This document shows positions 1-4,877 of a stretch of 7,198 nt of DNA, piece after piece (within the stretch, counting starts at the first letter, position 1; every line of letters begins with the position of its first letter). The notes beneath the pieces were generated by a model that worked only from the letters and a program-made list of their open reading frames with translations, had not been told where the DNA came from and ran no database searches. This DNA is from Desulfobulbus sp. GTDB lineage: Bacteria; Desulfobacterota; Desulfobulbia; Desulfobulbales; Desulfobulbaceae. The stretch covers positions 1 through 7,198 of the forward strand of contig JAQUEZ010000294.1 of the NCBI GenBank assembly GCA_028684915.1. The letters are read 5' to 3'. The translations under genes and the position numbers were made by a program.

Positions 1-359
1 TCGCCTATCCCCGTATCCGCAGAGCCGATCCGCAACGTATTCTCGATGTGTGTCGCCAGTTTCCCGGATTAAAGATGATCGCCACCCACCTCGGTGGTTG
101 GGATGAGTGGAAGGATGTACGCACCCTGCTCACCGGCGAGCCGATCTATATGGAAATCTCTTTTGCCCTGGATTTTCTCGACCAGATCCGACTTAGGGAC
201 ATTATCCTCAACCATCCTCCCGAATACCTCCTGTTCGGCACCGACTCCCCCTGGTCCGATCAGGCCACCACCCTGAAGATGCTCGCCAAACTTGGCCTGT
301 CCGACACCTTATTCGAAGCGATGATCAGCAGTAACGCCCGCCGCCTGCTTCAACTTTGA
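1..359 (+). CDS. Amidohydrolase-2 family metal-dependent hydrolase, C-terminal part (5' end outside window)
   Basis: The reading frame enters at base 3 and runs 118 codons to a TGA at 357-359; the start lies upstream of the window. The visible part fits the end of a TIM-barrel metal-dependent hydrolase of the amidohydrolase-2 type (PF04909-like, COG2159 relatives). A strand ends in ATHLGG (His codon 87-89). About 50 residues later comes LLFGTDSPW (Asp codon 243-245), followed by a helix and the closing SSNARRLLQL. In this family the His and the late Asp are metal-site or catalytic residues, and an 'NA..LL' ending is typical. The substrate cannot be told from this fragment; members include decarboxylases, lactonases and uncharacterised hydrolases. 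A terminator-like hairpin follows and a 542-base gap separates it from hdrA, so it is probably not part of the hdr-mvh operon. Family call fairly secure, function unknown. Confidence 0.8.
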   Translation, partial: AYPRIRRADPQRILDVCRQFPGLKMIATHLGGWDEWKDVRTLLTGEPIYMEISFALDFLDQIRLRDIILNHPPEYLLFGTDSPWSDQATTLKMLAKLGLSDTLFEAMISSNARRLLQL

Positions 360-390
360 TCCATAACCAGAGCCCCCACTCCGGTTGTGG

Positions 391-418
391 TGTTCGCCTC
401 AATGCGCGAACATTGTTT
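391..418 (+). terminator. Probable Rho-independent terminator of the upstream hydrolase gene
   Basis: A perfect 7-bp inverted repeat, TGTTCGC (391-397) and GCGAACA (406-412), encloses an 8-base loop and is followed by TTGTTT (413-418). It starts 32 bases after the hydrolase stop. Up to four further G-U pairs could extend the stem outward. The stem is only moderately GC-rich and the T-tract is interrupted, so this is a plausible rather than strong terminator. The same bases carry GCGAA/TTCGC pentamers that recur through the downstream region, so a protein-binding dyad is the alternative. Confidence 0.42.
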
Positions 419-540
419 CCAGTCATCTCTGTTGCACTCACGTTCACATCGTTTCATCCTGTATCGCGAAACACTTAACAGTGAAAAATTTATGCATACT
501 GTGCGTAAACACTATTAGCGTGTAGACAAAAACAACACCC

Positions 541-685
541 ACATCCCATCGCAAAAAAATAGCGAAATAATCGCAACTTTTTTCGCAACCATACCAAAAA
601 ACACCCTTCATCTCCCCTGCACCGCCAACCAAAAAAGAGTCATTTCAATTTTTTACAACCAAAACAAGTTAATAATTTTTCCATT
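541..685 (+). promoter_or_regulatory. C-rich, G-poor stretch, possible Rho-utilisation (rut-like) region
   Basis: By hand count this stretch has about 41 C but only about 10 G in 145 bases on the + strand, with runs such as TCTCCCCTGCACCGCC (611-626). RNA read in the direction of the upstream hydrolase would be C-rich and largely unstructured, which is the known character of rut sites. It could stop read-through that escapes the hairpin at 391-418. The skew alone does not prove Rho loading, and AT-rich promoter DNA can be skewed for other reasons. Confidence 0.3.
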
Positions 686-715
686 TTGTGCGTCATGTGC
701 GAAGTGTAAAAAAAT

Positions 716-737
716 ATTGCGCACTTTTTCTCGCAAT
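716..737. promoter_or_regulatory. Inverted-repeat operator candidate ATTGCG-N10-CGCAAT
   Basis: ATTGCG (716-721) and CGCAAT (732-737) form a perfect 6-bp dyad with a 10-base spacer. Half-site centres are 16 bp apart, so a dimer would have to contact them about one and a half helical turns apart or bend the DNA. The dyad covers the -35 and most of the spacer of the candidate promoter, which is a usual repressor position. The right arm shares TCGCAA with three upstream copies (549, 571, 583), suggesting one regulator binding several half-sites. The regulator is not identifiable from here. Confidence 0.35.
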
Positions 738-745
738 TCTATACA
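717..745 (+). promoter_or_regulatory. Candidate sigma-70 promoter of the hdr-mvh operon
   Basis: TTGCGC (717-722, -35-like, 3/6 to consensus) and TATACA (740-745, -10-like, 4/6 with the TATA core) are separated by exactly 17 bases. A-rich DNA, including A7 at 708-714, lies just upstream as in an UP element. The start point would fall near 751-753, giving a leader of about 150 nt before hdrA. The match is moderate, and the weak -35 would suit an activated or tightly controlled promoter. No sigma-54 type GG-N10-GC element was found at the places checked. Confidence 0.45.
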
Positions 746-825
746 GGTAGGCGAACGATGCGAATGAGCAATGCAAATTCAACAGAATAGATGCAAAGCA
801 TCAAAAAAAAACAATGACGGGCTGC

Positions 826-860
826 GCGTCGGGGGACGGACCGTGAATCCGAAGAGACGC
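826..860 (+). promoter_or_regulatory. Possible structured leader stem-loop
   Basis: In the predicted 5' leader, GCGTC (826-830) can pair with GACGC (856-860). Inside it CGGA (837-840) can pair with TCCG (848-851) around a 7-base loop. The two stems are separated by asymmetric internal loops, so stability is modest. No known riboswitch class is recognised. It is GC-rich compared with the AT-rich region before it and could slow initiation or protect the transcript. Confidence 0.2.
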
Positions 861-874
861 ACATCTCGTTGACA

Positions 875-888
875 TTGATCCCCATCAA
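875..888. promoter_or_regulatory. Perfect FNR/CRP-family palindrome TTGAT-N4-ATCAA
   Basis: The 14 bases read TTGAT, CCCC, ATCAA, an exact match to the FNR-type consensus TTGAT-N4-ATCAA used by oxygen- or NO-sensing CRP/FNR regulators. It sits one base before the AAGGAGG ribosome binding site of hdrA and 13 bases before its ATG. That is about 120-130 bases downstream of the candidate start site, so as a DNA site it would act as a roadblock, or serve an unseen promoter. As RNA the same bases form a 5-bp stem with a CCCC loop beside the Shine-Dalgarno site, giving a competing translational explanation. Confidence 0.45.
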
Positions 889-889
889 G

Positions 890-896
890 AAGGAGG
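890..896 (+). promoter_or_regulatory. Ribosome binding site of hdrA
   Basis: AAGGAGG lies 5 bases before ATG 902. It settles the start: an in-frame TTG at 869 would add 11 residues but has no Shine-Dalgarno site and would put this ribosome binding site inside the gene. Members of the family also typically begin close to a MxKVGVYVCHCG-like segment. Confidence 0.85.
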
Positions 897-901
897 CCTG
901 T

Positions 902-2911
902 ATGGCAAAAGTCGGTGTGTACGTCTGTCATTGCGGTTCCAATATTGCCGGCGTCATCGACGTGGCGGCAGTACGCGATTTTGCGGAAACGCTCCCGGAC
1001 GTTGTGATTGCGCGCAAGGATCTGTTCATGTGTTCGGATTCCGGACAGGAGATGGTCAAACAGGATGTTCGCGACGGGATCGTGGATCGGGTGGTGGTGG
1101 CGGCTTGTACCCCGCGGACCCACGAACCGATCTTCCGTGCAGCGGTCGAGAAAGCCGGTCTCAACAAGTACCTGTTCGAGATGGCCAACATCCGTGACCA
1201 GGACAGCTGGGTGCATGCCCACGACCACGAGGGGGCGACCGAAAAAGCCAAGCAGATCGTGGCCTCGGCAGTGGCCAAAGCCCGCAATCTCGAGCCCCTG
1301 GAAGACAAATACGTGCCGGTCACCGATGCAGCCCTGGTCATCGGAGCGGGTATCGGCGGTATCAGCGCCGCTCTCGAGCTTGCCAATATGGGCCACAAGA
1401 CCTATCTGGTCGAGAAAAGACCCTCCATAGGAGGTGTTATGGCGCAGCTCGACAAAACCTTTCCCACCAACGACTGTTCCGCCTGTATCCTCACCCCGAT
1501 GATGGTCGAGGCCTACAACCATCCCAACATCGAAACCATGACCTATTCGGAAGTGGACGATGTCGAGGGCTATATCGGCAACTTCAAAATCAAGGTTCGC
1601 CGCAAGCAGACCTATGTCGACTGGAACAAGTGCACCGGTTGCGGAGATTGCGCCTCCAAGTGCCCCTCCAAGACCCCGGATGAGTTCAATGCCGGACTCT
1701 CCGACCGTCGGGCCGCCTTTATCATGTTTCCGCAGGCTGTGCCGAAAAAGGCGGTTATCGATATCGACCACTGTATCAACTGTGCTGGACGCGAAATCGG
1801 CACCCAGCCCAAGGTCAACGAAAAGACCGGCAAACAGATCCTCGCCCCCTGCGAGCGTGCTTGCCCGGCGGAGGCGATTGACCGCTCCATTGCCCATGAC
1901 CCGAAAGGCTCCATCACCGAGATCGAGGTCGGCTCCATTGTGGTCGCCACCGGTTATCAGGTTATGGAAAAAGACTGGTTCAAGGAGATGGCTCCGGCCT
2001 CACCCAACGTCATCACCGCCCTCCAACTCGAGCGCATCATTTCCGCCACCGGCCCCACAGAGGGCAAACTGTTGCGTCCCTCGGACAAAGAAAAACCGCA
2101 TACCATCACCTTTGTCTCCTGCATGGGATCGCGGGATGAAAACTTCCACACCTACTGCTCCCGCTTCTGCTGCATGTACATGATCAAGCAGGCCCGGCTG
2201 ATCAAGGAGAAGTACCCCAACATCGTGATCAACATGCACTTCATCGATGTGCGTGCCTTCGGCAAAGGCTACGAGGAGTACTACACTGGCGCCCGCAAGA
2301 TGGGGATCAACTTCTTCCGTGGCAAGGTCGGTGGCCTGGAGATGCTGCCGGCAGACAAGCTCCGCGTACTTGCCTATGATATGGAGGCCGCCACTCCAAT
2401 CGAATACGAGTCCGACCTGGTGGTCCTCGCCACTGCGGTCGAACTGCCCAAGGATGCTGTGCCCCTGGCCCAGAAACTCGGCCTCCAGTTTTGCGGCTCC
2501 AATTTCTTCCGCGAACTGCACCCCAAACTCGGTCCGGTTGAGACTGCGGTCGAGGGCCTCTTTGTTGCCGGCTGTTGCCAGGGCCCCAAGGACATCCCAG
2601 ACACCGTGGCCCAGGCCAAGGGTGCCGCCGCCGCTGCCGCCGTACCGCTGGCCCAGGGCAGAGTCAAGATCGAGCCGATCATCTCCGAGGTCCACCAAGA
2701 GACCTGCAGTGGTTGTGGCATCTGCGTTCCACTCTGTCCGTATCATGCAATCGGCATGCAGGTCGGTACCGATGGCCCCAGAGCCAAAATCGAAATGTCC
2801 GCCTGCAAGGGATGTGGTGTCTGTACCTCGGCTTGTCCGTCTGGGGCCATTGTCCTCCACGGTTACGAGGAATCGCAGATTTTTGCTCAGATAGAAGCCC
2901 TGACGGCCTAA
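902..2911 (+). CDS. hdrA: HdrA: FAD and iron-sulfur electron-bifurcating subunit of heterodisulfide reductase-like complex
   Basis: This 669-residue cytoplasmic flavoprotein is the electron-splitting centre of Hdr complexes: two-electron input from MvhD is divided between ferredoxin and HdrBC. Domain order is as in methanogen HdrA. The N-terminal domain has C9-H-C11, C44 and C69 (AACTPRTHEP). A thioredoxin-reductase-like FAD domain begins with GAGIGG (148-153) and TYLVEK. NDCSACILTP carries C192 and C195. An inserted ferredoxin domain has C244/C247/C250/C254, then C291/C294/C317/C321. The cysteine set CMGSRD...YCSRFCC (C407, C419, C423, C424) follows, then the rest of the FAD domain (LFVAGCCQGPKDIPDTVAQA). 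The C-terminal ferredoxin has C602/C605/C608/C612 and C635/C638/C641/C645. Length fits the family (about 650-680). No membrane segment or signal peptide is seen. The odd feature is a 22-residue gap between C294 and C317. QmoA-like proteins are related, but the adjacent hdrCB-mvhDGA genes decide for HdrA. Confidence 0.95.
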   Translation: MAKVGVYVCHCGSNIAGVIDVAAVRDFAETLPDVVIARKDLFMCSDSGQEMVKQDVRDGIVDRVVVAACTPRTHEPIFRAAVEKAGLNKYLFEMANIRDQDSWVHAHDHEGATEKAKQIVASAVAKARNLEPLEDKYVPVTDAALVIGAGIGGISAALELANMGHKTYLVEKRPSIGGVMAQLDKTFPTNDCSACILTPMMVEAYNHPNIETMTYSEVDDVEGYIGNFKIKVRRKQTYVDWNKCTGCGDCASKCPSKTPDEFNAGLSDRRAAFIMFPQAVPKKAVIDIDHCINCAGREIGTQPKVNEKTGKQILAPCERACPAEAIDRSIAHDPKGSITEIEVGSIVVATGYQVMEKDWFKEMAPASPNVITALQLERIISATGPTEGKLLRPSDKEKPHTITFVSCMGSRDENFHTYCSRFCCMYMIKQARLIKEKYPNIVINMHFIDVRAFGKGYEEYYTGARKMGINFFRGKVGGLEMLPADKLRVLAYDMEAATPIEYESDLVVLATAVELPKDAVPLAQKLGLQFCGSNFFRELHPKLGPVETAVEGLFVAGCCQGPKDIPDTVAQAKGAAAAAAVPLAQGRVKIEPIISEVHQETCSGCGICVPLCPYHAIGMQVGTDGPRAKIEMSACKGCGVCTSACPSGAIVLHGYEESQIFAQIEALTA

Positions 2912-2926
2912 GAGGAGAATCCAGTT

Positions 2927-3430
2927 ATGATTATCGACCAGCATAAAATCGACGAGGCCGTCTCCACCATCATCGGCTACGGCGGCCATAATATTCTCAA
3001 CTGCATCCAGTGCGGTGCCTGCTCGGCAGTCTGTCCCGGTGTCCGGGCCGGATTCCCGCTTCTGTGCCGCAACCTGATTCGCCATCTGCTCAATGGCGAA
3101 CTGGAGGAAATCATCGAAGATTCATCCAGTTGGGGTTGCCAGGCCTGCAACCGCTGCACCGAAGTCTGCCCACGCGACGTGCGTCCGCAGGAAGTGGTGT
3201 TCGCCTTCCGCCGTTACCAGGCCAACGAGCTGGCCTTCTCGACCTCTTCGGTGACCAGCCAGATGAACCTGTACGAGACCGGACACGCGGTATACACCGA
3301 TCCCCGCGAGTTGCGCAAAAAGGTGGGGCTGCCGGAAGAAACGCCGACCTCCGCCTTTGACGACCAGGCCAAAAAAGAAATCCAGACGCTGATTAACAAC
3401 GGGCCTATGGGCGAATTGGGGCTCTTCTAA
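2927..3430 (+). CDS. hdrC: HdrC: 2x[4Fe-4S] electron-transfer subunit
   Basis: This 167-residue soluble ferredoxin-like protein carries electrons from HdrA to HdrB. Two full [4Fe-4S] motifs are visible: C26-x2-C29-x2-C32-x3-C36-P and C71-x2-C74-x2-C77-x3-C81-P, separated by a helical segment as in the family, plus an extra C47. The remaining C-terminal half is polar and without cysteines, and ends in GELGLF. The ATG at 2927 is preceded by AGAGGAG at 2911-2917, which overlaps the last base of the hdrA stop with a 9-base spacing, so hdrA and hdrC are probably translationally linked. No transmembrane helix is seen, which separates it from membrane-bound HdrE/HdrD-type systems. It is slightly shorter than typical methanogen HdrC (about 185 residues). 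Confidence 0.93.
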   Translation: MIIDQHKIDEAVSTIIGYGGHNILNCIQCGACSAVCPGVRAGFPLLCRNLIRHLLNGELEEIIEDSSSWGCQACNRCTEVCPRDVRPQEVVFAFRRYQANELAFSTSSVTSQMNLYETGHAVYTDPRELRKKVGLPEETPTSAFDDQAKKEIQTLINNGPMGELGLF

Positions 3431-3478
3431 CCAGCGGAGCTGAAGCTGATTTTCCGACCACAACGAATAATGGACATG

Positions 3479-3510
3479 GAGTCTGTGCAGAATCACTTCT
3501 TAGCAGGCTC
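3479..3510 (+). promoter_or_regulatory. Imperfect 12-bp hairpin between hdrC and hdrB
   Basis: GAGTCTGT (3479-3486) pairs with GCAGGCTC (3503-3510) through eight pairs, two of them G-U. After a 2x2 internal loop, AGAA (3489-3492) pairs with TTCT (3497-3500) around the tetraloop TCAC. The structure ends 13 bases before the hdrB ribosome binding site and has no T-tract, so a terminator is unlikely. An mRNA processing or stability element, or control of hdrB translation, is more plausible. It occupies the only large gap inside the operon. Confidence 0.42.
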
Positions 3511-3523
3511 TCTTCATAGATAT

Positions 3524-3530
3524 AGGTGAG
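3524..3530 (+). promoter_or_regulatory. Ribosome binding site of hdrB
   Basis: AGGTGAG lies 4 bases before ATG 3535. It is weaker and closer than the sites of the neighbouring genes. The in-frame GTG at 3526 overlaps it and would add only three residues without a site of its own, so ATG 3535 (MEKIGLYLGC) is preferred. Confidence 0.6.
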
Positions 3531-3534
3531 ATTC

Positions 3535-4452
3535 ATGGAAAAAATTGGATTATATCTCGGCTGCAACATCCCGCTGAAGGCGCCCGATATCGAGCAGTCT
3601 TTTCGCAAGATCCTGCCCGTGTTGGGCATCGAGCCGGTGGACCTGCAAGGCGCCTCCTGCTGCCCGGCCTGGGGTACAGCGCCATCGTTTGACCTCAACA
3701 CCTGGTGCGCCATCTCGGGCCGCAACATTACCATCGCCGAGGAACAGGGCGTGGACATCATGACCGGCTGCAACTCCTGCTTCGGTGTCCTCTCCGAGGC
3801 GAAGCATTTTCTTAAAAATCCGGAGCAGCGCAAGGCAGTCAACCAGAGCCTGGCCACCATCAATCGCGAGTTCAAGGACACCTCGGATATCTACCATGTG
3901 GCCCACGTGCTCCATCGCAAGGTAGGCGTGGACAAGATCCGCGAGAACCTCAAGTATTCCCTCGATGGGCTGAAAATTGCCGTACAGACCGGATGCCACA
4001 CCCTCTGGCCCTCGGAGGTCTATAAGGTCAAGGAGGAAAACCCCTTTTTCCCGACCATCCTCCGTGATCTCTGCGAGGCCACCGGGGCCACCGTGCCCCA
4101 TTATTCCCGCCTGGAGAGCTGTTGCGGCATGGGTGGCATGCGTTCCACCGATATGGAAAAATCGCTCAAGCTGTTCAAGGACAAGCTTATGTCGATTAAG
4201 GAAGAGACCGAGGCCGATTTGATCGTCACCACCTGTTCTTCCTGCTTCCTCCAGTTCGACATGTCCCAGCCGATTCTCAAAGAGCGCGGCCTGATCGACT
4301 TCGAACCGATCCCGACCTTTTACTATACCCAGTTACTGGCCCTGGCCATGGGATTTGATTCCACCCAGGTGGCCGCTCTCTCGCAGATCGACCGCAGCAG
4401 TATAATCAGCGAGATCCAAAGCGATAAACGTTTGATCAAGGAGGTGGCCTGA
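3535..4452 (+). CDS. hdrB: HdrB: catalytic subunit with two noncubane [4Fe-4S] clusters
   Basis: This 305-residue subunit is where HdrABC reduces its disulfide substrate. It contains two cysteine-rich CCG domains. Set one is C10-x31-C42-C43-x35-C79-x2-C82 (GC, SCCPAWG, GCNSC), matching the family pattern Cx31-39CCx35-36CxxC. Set two is C154-x41-C196-C197-x36-C234-x2-C237 (GCH, SCCGMGG, CSSC). In methanogen HdrB these two five-cysteine sets bind the noncubane clusters that split the heterodisulfide, and every ligand is kept here, so the protein is predicted to be catalytically competent. There is no signal peptide or membrane helix. It lies 104 bases after hdrC, and its TGA shares one base with the mvhD ATG. 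The natural disulfide is unknown: CoM-S-S-CoB is not expected in a bacterium, so a thiol cofactor or a DsrC-like protein disulfide is possible. SdhE-like or GlpC-like CCG proteins are less fitting, given the neighbours. Confidence 0.95.
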   Translation: MEKIGLYLGCNIPLKAPDIEQSFRKILPVLGIEPVDLQGASCCPAWGTAPSFDLNTWCAISGRNITIAEEQGVDIMTGCNSCFGVLSEAKHFLKNPEQRKAVNQSLATINREFKDTSDIYHVAHVLHRKVGVDKIRENLKYSLDGLKIAVQTGCHTLWPSEVYKVKEENPFFPTILRDLCEATGATVPHYSRLESCCGMGGMRSTDMEKSLKLFKDKLMSIKEETEADLIVTTCSSCFLQFDMSQPILKERGLIDFEPIPTFYYTQLLALAMGFDSTQVAALSQIDRSSIISEIQSDKRLIKEVA

Positions 4453-4877
4453 TGTCCTTTATGCCCAATATTGTCGGCTTTGCCTGCCAATGGTGTACCT
4501 ATGCCGGTGCTGACCTCGCCGGAAACCTGCGTGCCAAATACCCGCCTTCGATCAAACTGATCAAGGTCCCTTGCTCGGGCCGCGTTGAGCCGGAATACAT
4601 CATGGAGGCCCTGGCCAACGGTGCCGACGGGGTGCTCGTCGGCGGCTGCCACTTTGGCGATTGCCACTATAAAACCGGCAACTACAAAACAGCCAACCGT
4701 ATGAAAATTTTGAAAAAATTGATCGAGGATAGCGGTTTTGATTCCCGACGCTTCCGCCTCGAATGGATCTCCGGTGCCGAGGGCTACCGGTTTGCCGAGG
4801 TGGTGGAGGAGTTTACCAAAGAGTTGCAGAAGTTGGGACCGAACCCGCTCAAAGGAGGGAATGGCAATGGCAAATAA
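4452..4877 (+). CDS. mvhD: MvhD: [2Fe-2S] connector between hydrogenase and HdrA
   Basis: This 141-residue protein of the MvhD/FlpD family (PF02662) carries electrons from the MvhAG hydrogenase to the FAD of HdrA. Conserved segments are GFACQWCTYAGAD (C12, C15), VPCSGR (C41) and GGCHFGDCHYKTGN (C66, C71). These five cysteines are the family's cluster-binding candidates for one [2Fe-2S] centre. The C-terminal third is a charged helix (FAEVVEEFTKELQKL). Length is typical for stand-alone MvhD (about 140). The start ATG overlaps the hdrB TGA by one base, and AAGGAGG at 4438-4444 gives a 7-base spacing. Its 3' end overlaps mvhG by 11 bases. In other organisms the same domain connects formate dehydrogenase to Hdr, but the following genes make the hydrogenase partner clear here. 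Confidence 0.95.
   Translation: MSFMPNIVGFACQWCTYAGADLAGNLRAKYPPSIKLIKVPCSGRVEPEYIMEALANGADGVLVGGCHFGDCHYKTGNYKTANRMKILKKLIEDSGFDSRRFRLEWISGAEGYRFAEVVEEFTKELQKLGPNPLKGGNGNGK
4854..4858 (+). promoter_or_regulatory. Ribosome binding site deciding the mvhG start
   Basis: GGAGG inside the end of mvhD lies only 2 bases before ATG 4861 but 8 bases before the in-frame ATG 4867. Spacing therefore favours 4867 (MANKIKTAFLLAGGCAGC) as the start. Confidence 0.6.

Larger units (their letters stand above)
360..901. other. Long AT-rich non-coding regulatory region upstream of hdrA
   Basis: No convincing gene is seen in these 542 bases on either strand. The composition shifts from the GC-rich coding flanks to AT-rich sequence with eleven A or T runs of five or more bases between 484 and 811, the longest being A9 at 803-811. 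Within 391-764 the pentamer GCGAA or its complement TTCGC occurs eight times, and TCGCAA occurs at 549, 571, 583 and 731. The right half contains a candidate promoter, its overlapping dyad, a leader of about 150 nt and an FNR-like palindrome, listed separately. A tract-rich region like this upstream of a promoter often bends DNA or supplies UP-element contacts; that role is inferred. Confidence 0.7.

Noticed and set aside
444..632. 62-codon minus-strand frame in the upstream intergenic region
   Set aside because: It begins with TTG after a poly-T stretch without a Shine-Dalgarno site, lies in skewed regulatory DNA, and resembles no family I know.
790..811. Hairpin GATGC-AAA-GCATC next to A9 as an intrinsic terminator
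   Set aside because: On the + strand it is followed by A, not T. On the minus strand the T9 would precede rather than follow the hairpin. Neither orientation fits.
869..874. Perfect TTGACA hexamer as the -35 box of a second promoter
   Set aside because: The sequence at the 16-18 base spacing is GC-rich around the ribosome binding site and has no -10-like hexamer.
869..901. N-terminal extension of HdrA from TTG 869
   Set aside because: It has no ribosome binding site, and it would put the strong AAGGAGG and the FNR-like palindrome inside the gene. ATG 902 gives the family-typical N-terminus.
779..1897. Long open frame on the minus strand (372 codons) opposite the start of hdrA
   Set aside because: It is antisense to a clearly conserved HdrA coding sequence, has low-complexity G/D/H-rich content without recognisable domains, and is explained by the codon bias of hdrA.
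2624..2645. GCC/GCT-rich run in hdrA as a microsatellite
   Set aside because: It encodes a six-alanine stretch in the conserved helix after DTVAQAKG of the FAD domain, consistent with normal coding sequence.
2000..3085. Long minus-strand open frame (361 codons) opposite hdrA and hdrC
   Set aside because: It spans two genes with strong family motifs on the + strand, and its translation has no recognisable domain.
4738..4866. N-terminal extension of MvhG from 4738, and the alternative start ATG 4861
   Set aside because: The extension is an out-of-frame reading of mvhD. ATG 4861 is only 2 bases from GGAGG, whereas 4867 has proper spacing.
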